A stretch of 64,000 nucleotides of DNA, from NCBI GenBank assembly GCA_020635395.1, contig JACJZV010000003.1, forward strand, positions 186,001 through 250,000. The letters are read 5' to 3'. The position numbers were made by a program, and so were the translations under genes. Below, one piece after another: positions 53,886-62,282 of the stretch. Source of the DNA: Flavobacteriales bacterium. Its GTDB lineage: Bacteria; Bacteroidota; Bacteroidia; NS11-12g; UBA9320. Each line of letters opens with the position of its first letter. Position 1 is the stretch's first letter. Below the pieces are notes generated by a model that was given only the letters and a program-made list of their open reading frames with translations, had not been told where the DNA came from and ran no database searches.

Positions 53886-55368
53886 ACACTACTCTGTTTA
53901 TGCCTTTAATGTTGTTAATTATTCGGTTGCTTACATCCGCCAAAAAGCGGTGTGGTAAATCAACCCAGTCGGCAGTCATGCCATCAAGCGAGGTAACTGC
54001 TCTCAAACAAATTACATTTTCATAGGTTCTTTCATCACCCATAACACCTACCGAACGTATCGGCAAAAATATTGCTCCGGCCTGCCAAACACTGTCATAC
54101 AAATTATGTGCCTTTAAAGAATCAATGAAAATGGCATCTGCTTCCTGCAATACCCGCACATTGTCGGCAGTGATGTCGCCCAAAATTCGTATGGCTAAAC
54201 CAGGACCCGGAAAAGGATGTCTATTCAAAATTTCATGTGGTAGATTTAGCTCAGCCCCTATTTTTCTGACTTCATCTTTAAAAAGTGTATTGAGAGGTTC
54301 TAATAACTTTAGGTTCATTTTTTCGGGCAAACCACCGACATTATGGTGGCTTTTTATGGTAGCCGATGGCCCATTTACCGATACCGATTCTATCACATCC
54401 GGATAGATGGTTCCTTGTGCCAACCATTTTGCATTTTCCACCTTAGAAGCCTCACTGTCAAACACTTCAATAAACAATCGGCCAATTATTTTTCGTTTTG
54501 TCTCGGGGTCAGTAACGCCGCTCAGCTCATTCAAAAAAAGATTGGATGCATCCACCCCACGCACGTTTAAACCTAATTGTTCGTAGGTTTTAAGAACGTT
54601 TTCAAATTCATTTTTTCTTAGTAAACCATTGTTTACGAATATGCAATGAAGTTGTGTGCCGATGGCTTTGTGAATTAAAAGAGCCGCCACCGACGAATCT
54701 ACACCACCGCTAAGACCCAAAATGACTTTGTCTGAGCCAACCTTTTCTTTTATTTCGGTAACTGCCGTTTGCACATAGTGTGCTGGAGTCCATTCAGAAG
54801 CACACCCACAAATACCATGTACAAAATTGGATAATAGTGTTTTTCCATCCGTAGAATGTGTTACTTCTGGATGAAACTGAATGGCATAAATATCTTTATT
54901 CTCTATTTGAAAAGCGGCTATCTCAACTGTTTCGGTACCAGCAATAATTTGAGTGTTTTCGGGTTTTTTGGTTATGGTATCGCCATGCGACATCCACACT
55001 TGCGAACCCGGACTGATGTTTTGAAACAGAGCATTTTTTTGCACCGAAACCAAATTTGACCTTCCGTATTCTCTGTGTTTTGAGGCCTCCACATTTCCAC
55101 CAAACTTGGTGGCCAACCATTGTGCACCATAACAAACACCGAGCAACGGAACCGCCAGATTGACTACATCCAACGCAGGCTGTGGAGCATTTTCATCTCT
55201 TACCGAGCATGGACTTCCAGAAAGTATAATACCCTTAACGGATTCATCCAGTTTTACATCTGCATTAAACGGATGGATTTCGCAATAAACATTCAATTCG
55301 CGAACCCTACGAGCAATTAACTGTGTGTATTGCGACCCAAAATCAAGAATTATCAGTTTTTCTTCCAT
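53842..55368 (-). CDS. guaA: GMP synthase (glutamine-hydrolysing)
   Basis: 508 residues, normal length. Converts XMP to GMP using glutamine and ATP. Class I amidotransferase domain: nucleophile Cys in 'LLGVCYGAQWLA' (~78), His/Glu in 'QFHPEVTHSTDG' (~168); ATP-PPase domain with P-loop 'LGLSGGVDSSVAA' (~222); dimerisation domain 'RHPFPGPGLAIRILGD' and C-terminal 'INRVVYDISSKPPATIEWE'. The ATG at 55368 is preceded by TACTTTTG (55385-55392) at 16 nt. First gene of guaA-lipoprotein-methyltransferase. Confidence 0.97.
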   Translation of the reverse strand: MEEKLIILDFGSQYTQLIARRVRELNVYCEIHPFNADVKLDESVKGIILSGSPCSVRDENAPQPALDVVNLAVPLLGVCYGAQWLATKFGGNVEASKHREYGRSNLVSVQKNALFQNISPGSQVWMSHGDTITKKPENTQIIAGTETVEIAAFQIENKDIYAIQFHPEVTHSTDGKTLLSNFVHGICGCASEWTPAHYVQTAVTEIKEKVGSDKVILGLSGGVDSSVAALLIHKAIGTQLHCIFVNNGLLRKNEFENVLKTYEQLGLNVRGVDASNLFLNELSGVTDPETKRKIIGRLFIEVFDSEASKVENAKWLAQGTIYPDVIESVSVNGPSATIKSHHNVGGLPEKMNLKLLEPLNTLFKDEVRKIGAELNLPHEILNRHPFPGPGLAIRILGDITADNVRVLQEADAIFIDSLKAHNLYDSVWQAGAIFLPIRSVGVMGDERTYENVICLRAVTSLDGMTADWVDLPHRFLADVSNRIINNIKGINRVVYDISSKPPATIEWE

Positions 55369-55384
55369 GCAAAAAAATCAAGCA

Positions 55385-55392
55385 CAAAAGTA
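55385..55392 (-). promoter_or_regulatory. TAnnTTTG box of guaA
   Basis: TACTTTTG on the minus strand, 16 nt before the guaA ATG; the upstream TTG element is not evident. Confidence 0.45.
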
Positions 55393-55510
55393 AACTTTTA
55401 TAAAAGTGAAGATTGAACATTATCACATATAATATAAACATTCAATCCAATAAGCTAATTGGATAAAAATATGAAAATTGGTTGTGAAAAAATTGAATGC
55501 TTTTAGTGTG

Positions 55511-56203
55511 CTAAGCTTCTGTAAACTTGTACCCTACGCCTCGCAACGATTTGAAAAACTCCGGATTTTTGGGGTCTCTTTCAAAGTATTTTCTAAAGGC
55601 CAAAATAAAATTATCGATGGTTCGGGTGGATGGATAAACCGAATATCCCCAAACGGTTTGAAGAATTTTTTCGCGACTTACCACTTCATTTTTGTGTTCA
55701 ATTAAGAGTTTTAGAAGTAGCGTTTCCTTTTTTGTCAGCGAAAACGAACCACCAACTCCTTTGGCTTCGTAGCTTACAAAATTGACATAATTGTCTCCAA
55801 ATGAATATTCTGAATGTGTGACACCAGTTGAGTTGGCATCATTTCTTTCTAACAATCGTTTTACCCTTAATAAAAATTCTTCTAAATTGAAGGGTTTTAC
55901 CATATAGTCATCCCCGCCCTTTTTTAGTCCTAAAACCCTATCTTCGGCAGTATTTTTAGCTGAAAGAAACATTACCGGTACTTGTGAGTCGTGCAAACGA
56001 ATATTTTCGCAAACAGCTATGCCGTCTATATTCGGAATCATAATGTCAAGAATAACCAAATCAAATCGTTGCTCCTTAAATTTTGAAACAGCCGTAAGAC
56101 CATCATAAACCACCACCGGATGGTAGTCTTCGAGTTCTAAATTCAATTTTAGGGTTTCAGCTAAATGCTTTTCGTCTTCTACCAATAAAATACGTTTCTT
56201 CAT
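55511..56203 (-). CDS. OmpR/PhoB-family response regulator
   Basis: About 230 residues. Receiver domain 'ILLVEDEKHLAETLKLNL' with phospho-Asp in 'LVILDIMIPNIDG' (~53), 'VMFLSAKNTAEDR' and 'DYMVKPFNLEEF'; winged-helix output domain 'FSLTKKETLLLKLLIEHKN' and 'STRTIDNFILAFRKYFE', ending 'SLRGVGYKFTEA'. Close to RprY-type regulators of Bacteroidota. Start at ATG 56203, the conserved 'MKKRILLVEDE'; four extra in-frame codons exist. Encoded 123 nt downstream of its presumed kinase; the gap contains a small hairpin (56292-56309), so regulator levels may differ from the kinase. Confidence 0.92.
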   Translation of the reverse strand: MKKRILLVEDEKHLAETLKLNLELEDYHPVVVYDGLTAVSKFKEQRFDLVILDIMIPNIDGIAVCENIRLHDSQVPVMFLSAKNTAEDRVLGLKKGGDDYMVKPFNLEEFLLRVKRLLERNDANSTGVTHSEYSFGDNYVNFVSYEAKGVGGSFSLTKKETLLLKLLIEHKNEVVSREKILQTVWGYSVYPSTRTIDNFILAFRKYFERDPKNPEFFKSLRGVGYKFTEA

Positions 56204-56326
56204 AAAGGGCATCAATTAATTGTGTGAGTCAATCAATATTTATTAACTTTTTTAAAGCAAAAAAAGTATTGACCGAAACTATGTCATTTGTCATCTCAAA
56301 AATGGGATGATTTTAAATCTCTATTG

Positions 56327-57475
56327 TCATGGACTACTCATTTTTTTTGCGGGAACCACAATTGTAAAAATTGTTCCTTTGGGATGATTGTCGGAAACCA
56401 CAATGCTTCCTTTGTGCTTCTCTATGGTTTCTTTAACAATAAACAACCCCAAACCTGTTCCCTTGGTGTCGCGAGTTTCTTCGTCCTCGACCCTATAAAA
56501 TTTTTTGAATATTTTTTTCTTCTCGGCTTCCGGAATTCCAATTCCGTGGTCTTTTATTTCAATTATGGCTTTATTTTTTTTGAACGTCAACCCAACAAAA
56601 ATTGGGTTATCCTTTCCATATTTTATGGCGTTTTCAAGTAAATTATTCAATGAAATTCTGATAACAAACCGATCTCCCTCCATTTCAATTCCTTCTTCTA
56701 TTTGAGCCTCTATTTCTGCTCGAAGCGAATAACTTTCCACCAATTTTTCAATCATTTCGGTTACCGAAAATGGTTCTTTACCATAGTTGTATTTGTCATT
56801 TTCTATTTGCATGGCCGTTAGCATATTTTCGGTCAATTCATTCAACCTATCGCTGTTGGCCACCGCTTTATCAATCAATTCGTTTTGTTTTTCTCTGGGC
56901 AACTCCCGCACTCTGATGGTTTGCAGCAGTAGTTTCATGGCGGCTATCGGGGTTTTGAGTTCGTGGGTTACGGAGAGCAAAAAGTTATTTTGTTGTTTGT
57001 TTAGTCTATAAATAATCTGGACCGAATAATAAACGCCATAAACTCCGATGCCAACCAACAAAGACAACAAGACGGCCTGAAAAATGTGTAATCTAACTTT
57101 TCGCACCCGTTCTATCTCCAATCGGTTCAAAACGGTTTTAGAAATATCAATACCCAAGTTTATTTTTCCTTCTTTAAACGTAAAAATTGGCTTATATGTT
57201 CCTGAATTATAATATCTTAAAAATTCTCTTATTCGATTGGAGTCTGCCTCCATTTCAATTTCTTGAAGATATATGGTTTGGGTATCTGCAGATATAAATT
57301 CATTGTTTTTACCTTTTTGAATGACATTGAGAATACAAGCATATTTTCCGGCTTCCAAAAGCTCCCGATTGGTTTTGTAGATGGCATTACTCGAATCAAT
57401 CAACGAAAAAGCCAGCCAGCCAAATGCGGCAATAACGTAGAGGATAACGAAGATGAAAAACAGCCTTAATTTCAT
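56327..57475 (-). CDS. Membrane sensor histidine kinase
   Basis: 382 residues. Membrane helix ~5-25, periplasmic sensor ~26-128 with no recognised domain, second helix ~130-152, then directly the kinase core without HAMP: His box 'FLLSVTHELKTPIAAMKLL' (~170), N box 'LNNLLENAIKYGKD' (~280), 'IKDHGIGIPEAEKKKIFKKF' and 'KGTGLGLFIVKETIEKHKG'. Resembles RprX-type kinases, partner of the downstream regulator. Start ATG 57475. Signal unknown. Divergent from the cytochrome b5-like gene with only 50 nt between the start codons. Confidence 0.9.
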   Translation of the reverse strand: MKLRLFFIFVILYVIAAFGWLAFSLIDSSNAIYKTNRELLEAGKYACILNVIQKGKNNEFISADTQTIYLQEIEMEADSNRIREFLRYYNSGTYKPIFTFKEGKINLGIDISKTVLNRLEIERVRKVRLHIFQAVLLSLLVGIGVYGVYYSVQIIYRLNKQQNNFLLSVTHELKTPIAAMKLLLQTIRVRELPREKQNELIDKAVANSDRLNELTENMLTAMQIENDKYNYGKEPFSVTEMIEKLVESYSLRAEIEAQIEEGIEMEGDRFVIRISLNNLLENAIKYGKDNPIFVGLTFKKNKAIIEIKDHGIGIPEAEKKKIFKKFYRVEDEETRDTKGTGLGLFIVKETIEKHKGSIVVSDNHPKGTIFTIVVPAKKMSSP

Positions 57476-57525
57476 TTTTATAGGTCTGCGAATTTAACCC
57501 ACTATTTTATCCGAAATTTGCATGA

Positions 57526-57759
57526 ATGCTTAAAAATATCTCAAAACGGCAGCTTTCTTTAAGAAACGGTACCGACAAACCCGAAGTATGGGTAGCCTAT
57601 AAAGGATTGGTGTATGATGTTTCCAAAAGTAGGCTTTGGTTTACTGGAAAACATTATGAACACTGGGCTGGGCAAGATTTGACCGATGAATTAATTGATG
57701 CACCTCACTCAGCATCTGTATTTGAAAAATTTGTGGCTATCGGCAAACTGGCAGATTGA
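57526..57759 (+). CDS. Cytochrome b5-like heme-binding protein
   Basis: 77 residues, a minimal domain without signal peptide. Pattern 'NGTDKPEVWVAYKGLVYDVS', 'WFTGKHYEHWAGQDLTDEL', 'IDAPHSASVFEKFVAIGKL' matches the prokaryotic heme/steroid-binding b5 group, in which histidines in 'GKHYEHWAGQDLT' and 'APHS' are the candidate heme ligands; the classical HPGG motif is altered. Probably a soluble electron carrier or heme/sterol-like ligand binder. Start ATG 57526, with GAAATTTG (57513-57520) as a poor promoter box just upstream. Convergent to the LtaS-like gene at a 7 nt gap. Confidence 0.83.
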   Translation: MLKNISKRQLSLRNGTDKPEVWVAYKGLVYDVSKSRLWFTGKHYEHWAGQDLTDELIDAPHSASVFEKFVAIGKLAD

Positions 57760-57766
57760 GTTTTGA

Positions 57767-59506
57767 CTATCGCTTAAAAAATTGTTGCAGTTTATTTTGA
57801 TAATAGGCCTGCATAAATAAAGGGCTACAGCCGCTTGAAGAATATTTCTTGCTTATTAAATCATAGCATTGATGACAATCTGGCGTTACCTCACAAATAC
57901 CATCAAAATAGCTGTAAAATGCTCGGTTTGAAGACTGAAAAAGATTCGATTTATTGTCCACTTTTTCGTTATCGCCAATTTTTTGAACAAACCCAAAAAC
58001 TTCAGTCTGGCTTACAATATCCTCAATAACAGCATGATTTTTTATAACTCCACCCGAAATTAACAATGGAATTTTAAAATTAACTTTGTCATAATTGTTT
58101 GTGCGAGAATCTTTGGTTCTGCCGTGGTCGGCGGTAACAATCAATAAGGTATTTTTCCATTCTCTCGATTTTTCGAGTTTAGAAATAAAAACGCCCAAAC
58201 AACTATCGGTATATGCAATGCTGTTTTCATACAAATCTGAATACTTTTTATAGTTTGGCACATCAAAAGGTTCGTGGCTACTGAGCGAAAACATCATTAA
58301 AAACTGCTTTTTCTCAGTTTTATCAAAATCATCAAAAAAACGTTCAAACACAATTTCATCATGAATGCCCCATGCCGTTTTATTTTTGCTGTCAAAATCA
58401 TCTTCGCTCACTATTTTATCACATTGCATAAAAAGAGATTTCATATTGGCAAATTCCAAATTGCCACCATAATAAAACCGTTTCTCAAAACCTTGAAACA
58501 CTTTAAAAATATTATCCTTTTGGGCAATAATATCGGCAAAATTGGTCAGTGTTTGTCTTGCCAACGAAGGTGTTCCGGTTACCAAAGCCATCAGCCCTTT
58601 ATCCGACCGAAAACTGGAAGAATAACAATTGGTAAAGCATACAGACCTTTGCATTAAGTTGTCGAGATTTGGCGTATATGTTTTTTCGTTGCCAGACAAA
58701 AATCCGCTGTTAAATGCCGCAAAACTTTCCAAAACAATCAGTAAAACATTTTCAATCTCATCGTGCTTCAGCAGCGTGTCTAATCCGGTATTTCTATATT
58801 CCATTTTGGCTAAAACTTCTTGAGCTTCTTCATCACTCATAAACTTTATGGGTTTATTTTTTTTGCTTTCAGATTCAATGGCAATAAAACTCCAAGATGC
58901 ATTGATAGCCGCACTGTTATACATGGGATTAGCAGAATAATAGGCACTTGTTATACCAATTGGAGCTTTATCAAAGCTGCTTCTTATCATCAAAAAAATG
59001 ATTGGAAACAATAAAATGGTCGTCCATTTTGCATTATCCATTTGAAAGGTTGGCAGAGGCATCCATTTTTTATAAAAAAGCAGAAATAAGGTTGCCAAAA
59101 AAGCAGTTGCCGCCAAATAGTGGCTCCAACGAACTGAATAAAATCCGGCATTGTCGTTTCCTAAAAACTGCGTGAAGGAAAGATTGCACTTTTGCCCCCA
59201 GTAATGAAAGAAAAAAGGATCGGTTGCGGCAATAATGCCCACCAGAATAAATAAAATGATATGGTAAATCTTCAAAAATTTGCTTACCCAAACATGCTTT
59301 GAAGGCTGAAAAAAAGAAAGCAGCACAGGCACTATGAGCAAATAGCCAATAAAGGACAAATCTAACCGAAGGCCATGCCACGCGGCATAGGGCAACTGCA
59401 GTAAATCCTTTAGTTCGGACATATTTATAGCCAAAAAAAAAGCTCTGGCCAATAAAAATATAAAAAGCCAGTGAGCGATGAATTTGAAAAGGAATCTAAA
59501 ATTCAA
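57767..59506 (-). CDS. LtaS-like membrane phosphotransferase (sulfatase fold)
   Basis: 579 residues. Five membrane helices in the first ~180 residues, then an extracytoplasmic sulfatase-fold domain: first metal site 'NVLLIVLESFAAFNSGF', nucleophile region 'SSSFRSDKGLMALVTG' (~300), 'FLMMFSLSSHEPFDVPNY', and 'TLLIVTADHGRTKDSR' for the second metal site. In lipoteichoic-acid-synthase relatives the nucleophile is Thr; here the aligned residue appears to be Ser. Gram-negative members add phosphoglycerol or phosphoethanolamine to glycans or lipids. No ATG fits the first helix, so TTG 59506, 20 nt after rpiB, is the start. Confidence 0.82.
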   Translation of the reverse strand: MNFRFLFKFIAHWLFIFLLARAFFLAINMSELKDLLQLPYAAWHGLRLDLSFIGYLLIVPVLLSFFQPSKHVWVSKFLKIYHIILFILVGIIAATDPFFFHYWGQKCNLSFTQFLGNDNAGFYSVRWSHYLAATAFLATLFLLFYKKWMPLPTFQMDNAKWTTILLFPIIFLMIRSSFDKAPIGITSAYYSANPMYNSAAINASWSFIAIESESKKNKPIKFMSDEEAQEVLAKMEYRNTGLDTLLKHDEIENVLLIVLESFAAFNSGFLSGNEKTYTPNLDNLMQRSVCFTNCYSSSFRSDKGLMALVTGTPSLARQTLTNFADIIAQKDNIFKVFQGFEKRFYYGGNLEFANMKSLFMQCDKIVSEDDFDSKNKTAWGIHDEIVFERFFDDFDKTEKKQFLMMFSLSSHEPFDVPNYKKYSDLYENSIAYTDSCLGVFISKLEKSREWKNTLLIVTADHGRTKDSRTNNYDKVNFKIPLLISGGVIKNHAVIEDIVSQTEVFGFVQKIGDNEKVDNKSNLFQSSNRAFYSYFDGICEVTPDCHQCYDLISKKYSSSGCSPLFMQAYYQNKLQQFFKR

Positions 59507-59526
59507 AGCAAAAGGGCAATTTTGGT

Positions 59527-59961
59527 TTAGGAACAGGAAATTTTGTTTACTCGATTTTGATGTCGCCCACCTTCAAAATCGGTTTCGATAAATGCACGGA
59601 CAATCTCCGTGGCTGTATCAAAGTCAATAAAACGGGCAGGAATGCACACCACATTTGCATCGTTATGTTGTCGGGCAAGTTCGCCTAATTCTTTAGTCCA
59701 GCAAAGAGCGGCTCTTATTTTTTGATGTTTGTTGGCCGTCATGCACACGCCATTTCCACTACCACAAATCAAAACGCCCAAATGACATTTACCACTTTCT
59801 ACAGCCTCGGCCACGGGGTGCACAAAATCAGGGTAATCAACAGATTGTGAAGAATCGGTGCCAAAATTTATGAAGTCTATTTTATTGCCAAATTTTTCAA
59901 TAAGCATAAACTTATATTCAGTTCCGGCATGGTCGTTTCCAATTGCAATTTTATATTTCAT
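59527..59961 (-). CDS. rpiB: Ribose 5-phosphate isomerase B
   Basis: 144 residues, typical. Interconverts ribose 5-phosphate and ribulose 5-phosphate in the pentose phosphate pathway. 'KIAIGNDHAGTEYKF' at the N-terminus, 'VDYPDFVHPVAEAVESG', active-site Cys loop 'GVLICGSGNGVCMTANK', and 'ALCWTKELGELARQHNDANV'. Start at ATG 59961: the in-frame extension of 18 codons upstream lies in tatC and is not conserved. Overlaps the end of tatC by 11 nt. Confidence 0.95.
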   Translation of the reverse strand: MKYKIAIGNDHAGTEYKFMLIEKFGNKIDFINFGTDSSQSVDYPDFVHPVAEAVESGKCHLGVLICGSGNGVCMTANKHQKIRAALCWTKELGELARQHNDANVVCIPARFIDFDTATEIVRAFIETDFEGGRHQNRVNKISCS

Positions 59962-60787
59962 TTTCTCTAATTCTTTGTTTTTCAACTCGTTGGGCAAGTG
60001 ATATTCCAATTTCAAAAAGCATATATACCGGAATAGTCATTAAAATTTGGCTGGCAACATCTGGTGGGGTAATGATGGCACACAAAATGAGTATGACTAA
60101 AAATGCATGCCGGCGATATTTTTTTAATACTTCAGACGAAATTAAGCCCAATTTGGCCAAAAAATAAATGATTAAAGGTAGCTCAAACACCAATCCTGAA
60201 GCAAGCGGAAGTGTGGTAACAATTGAGGTGTATGAGGCCAAGGTCCATTCGTTGGTAATAAACTGGGAGGGCTGAAAATTGATAAAAAAATTGATGCTGA
60301 GTGGTGTTAAAACATAATAACCAAAAGCCACACCCAGCAAAAACAGAAAAGAAGTGGTTAAAACCACTCCAGTTGTTTTTTTCTGTTCTGCGGGTTTTAA
60401 AGCAGGTTTCAAAAATCGCCAAAACTCCCAGAGCACATAGGGTATTCCGGCCACAAAGCCCGCTACAAAACCCACTGTCATAAAATAGGTAAATGTGCCG
60501 CTTACACTAATATTTTGGATTTTTATGGAAGGAGTTTGCATGCAAATTTTATCGCTATCATAGAGGTAGTAGGACAGCTTGCAAAACCAGGTGTAAAGCG
60601 GAAAATCAGGTTGTAAGATTCCAAAGATTATTTCATCAAAAATAACTTTGTAGTTAATCATTGCCACAATGGACAAGATTAAAATAACGACTACCGAACG
60701 AATGATGTGCCACCTCAACTCTTCGAGGTGGTCAAGAAAAGACATTTGCTTTTCCTGTTCATCTACATCAACCTGATCTAAAGCCAT
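59951..60787 (-). CDS. tatC: Sec-independent protein translocase TatC
   Basis: 278 residues with six membrane helices. Receptor for twin-arginine signal peptides in the inner membrane. Conserved N-terminal 'MSFLDHLEELRWHIIRSVV' with the key Glu, 'VAGIPYVLWEFWRFLKPAL' and 'LIIYFLAKLGLISSEVLKKYRR'-type loop, 'LCAIITPPDVASQILMTIP'. A lengthened first periplasmic loop (~50-95) with two Cys is typical of the phylum. tatA is not in the window. Order tatC-rpiB-LtaS-like on one strand. Confidence 0.95.
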   Translation of the reverse strand: MALDQVDVDEQEKQMSFLDHLEELRWHIIRSVVVILILSIVAMINYKVIFDEIIFGILQPDFPLYTWFCKLSYYLYDSDKICMQTPSIKIQNISVSGTFTYFMTVGFVAGFVAGIPYVLWEFWRFLKPALKPAEQKKTTGVVLTTSFLFLLGVAFGYYVLTPLSINFFINFQPSQFITNEWTLASYTSIVTTLPLASGLVFELPLIIYFLAKLGLISSEVLKKYRRHAFLVILILCAIITPPDVASQILMTIPVYMLFEIGISLAQRVEKQRIRENEI

Positions 60788-60797
60788 GTGTTATTTA

Positions 60798-61547
60798 TCA
60801 GGTAAGCATTCCGCCACATACGTGCAAAGTTTGTCCGGTAATGTAGGCCGACATATCTGAGGCAAGAAAAACACAGGCATTGGCCACATCTTCGGGAGTT
60901 CCACCACGTTTTAGTGGTATGGTTTCTACCCACGATTTTACGACATTTTCATCCAAAGCACCTGTCATTTCTGTTTCTATGAAACCCGGAGCTATTACGT
61001 TGCATCGTATATTTCGGCTGCCCAACTCTTTGGCAACTGATTTGGAAAAACCAATTATTCCGGCCTTTGAGGCAGCATAATTAGCCTGACCGGCATTTCC
61101 ATTAACACCCACCACTGAAGACATGTTGATGATAGAGCCTTTTTTATTTTTAAGGAATGTTCGCAGACAAGCTTTGGTAAGGTTAAAAACGGATTTAAGG
61201 TTTACCTCCATTACCTCGTCCCACTGTTCTTCGCTCATTCGCATTAGCAGCGTATCTCTTGTAATTCCGGCATTGTTAATCAAAATATCAATGTTTCCAA
61301 AATCGGCCAACACTGCATTAACCAACTCTTCGGAAGCGGCCAACGAGGCTGCATTGCTTTGATAACCTTTTACCTTTACACCAAATTTTGACGACAAATC
61401 ATCCTCAATTTGTTTTGCTCTTTCTACCGAACTTGCATAGGTAAAGGCAATATTGGCTCCCTGCTTTGCAAACTGGGTGGCAATGCCAAGCCCAATGCCT
61501 CGGGTAGCACCTGTTATTAAAGCAATTTTATCCGTTAATAGACCCAT
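60798..61547 (-). CDS. fabG: 3-oxoacyl-[acyl-carrier-protein] reductase
   Basis: 249 residues. NADPH-dependent SDR of fatty-acid elongation. Cofactor loop 'ALITGATRGIGLGIA', 'INNAGITRDTLLMRMSEEQW', catalytic Ser in 'IINMSSVVGVNGNAGQ', Tyr-x3-Lys in 'ANYAASKAGIIGFS', 'RCNVIAPGFIETEMT'. Highly similar to FabG across the phylum. ATG 61547 with TATTTTTG (61573-61580) 25 nt upstream. Ten nt before tatC, so fabG-tatC-rpiB-LtaS-like may be one transcript. Confidence 0.96.
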   Translation of the reverse strand: MGLLTDKIALITGATRGIGLGIATQFAKQGANIAFTYASSVERAKQIEDDLSSKFGVKVKGYQSNAASLAASEELVNAVLADFGNIDILINNAGITRDTLLMRMSEEQWDEVMEVNLKSVFNLTKACLRTFLKNKKGSIINMSSVVGVNGNAGQANYAASKAGIIGFSKSVAKELGSRNIRCNVIAPGFIETEMTGALDENVVKSWVETIPLKRGGTPEDVANACVFLASDMSAYITGQTLHVCGGMLT

Positions 61548-61572
61548 AAAAAATTAAGTTTTAAATGTGTGG

Positions 61573-61580
61573 CAAAAATA
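61573..61580 (-). promoter_or_regulatory. TAnnTTTG box of fabG
   Basis: TATTTTTG on the minus strand, followed by GCC as at sucC and trpS; 25 nt before the fabG ATG. Confidence 0.5.
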
Positions 61581-61605
61581 TAGCATCGCAAACCATTTGC
61601 ATAAA

Positions 61606-61635
61606 AAAAGCTCAATTCTATTGAATTGAGCTTTT
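61606..61635 (-). terminator. Intrinsic terminator after the lipoprotein gene
   Basis: Perfect inverted repeat with AAAAGCTCAATTC arm, 4 nt loop and GAATTGAGCTTTT arm; U-rich on the minus strand. Separates the lipoprotein gene from fabG. Confidence 0.85.
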
Positions 61636-61656
61636 ATGAAAGAAATAGTTTACCCC

Positions 61657-62226
61657 TTATTGATCTGCATTTCGCTCAATAGAAAAATGTCCTTTCGTAA
61701 AAGAGCGTTGATTAATCCCAGATTTTAAGGTAGCCGTAAAAGTCCCCTCTACCTTTTGACCTACCTCACCGTATTTTGTCACCTTGAGGTCCACAGCTCC
61801 GGTACCATCGTTTTTCGACTCAATTCTAGTAGCATTTTCACCAGTTGCAATTTCCAACTTAAAATTTGCAGAATTTTGATCAAAATTAGCTATAGATTTA
61901 CCAGGAAACTCAATCAATATTTCGGCTTTGCTTGTAATCGTAGCTCCCAATTTGTCTTTAGTGGAATAACCAATTCCATTAATAGTGGTAATATCAGAAA
62001 CTTTATCATAGTAACAAATTGTTTGAGATTTATCAATAAGTACCTGATAATCTTTAAAACTCACAGTAAATCCAAATCCAGCAGTGTCTTTAACTACTGG
62101 GGTTGGAGGTGTATCTATTGGATCAACAATAGTTTCTGGACCACAACCCGTTAATAGACTTCCGGTTCCAACAAAAAATAAAGGAGCCGCGATAAATGCT
62201 CCAAAAATGTATTTCAATAGTTTCAT
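61657..62226 (-). CDS. Hypothetical lipoprotein
   Basis: 189 residues. Lipobox 'GTGSLLTGC|GPE', Pro/Thr linker ('VDPIDTPPTPVV'), then an all-beta domain ('TAGFGFTVSFKDYQVLIDKS', 'KAEILIEFPGKSIANFDQNS', 'GAVDLKVTKYGEVGQKVEGTFTATL'-type), ending 'RSFTKGHFSIERNADQ'. The pattern resembles small single-domain Bacteroidota lipoproteins of unknown function. Monocistronic, with a strong terminator downstream and only a weak TATAATTG box upstream. Confidence 0.75.
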   Translation of the reverse strand: MKLLKYIFGAFIAAPLFFVGTGSLLTGCGPETIVDPIDTPPTPVVKDTAGFGFTVSFKDYQVLIDKSQTICYYDKVSDITTINGIGYSTKDKLGATITSKAEILIEFPGKSIANFDQNSANFKLEIATGENATRIESKNDGTGAVDLKVTKYGEVGQKVEGTFTATLKSGINQRSFTKGHFSIERNADQ

Positions 62227-62282
62227 ATCTAACTAATTTTTAATGTATGGTGCAATTATAATCGAAACTAACAAAACTTATC

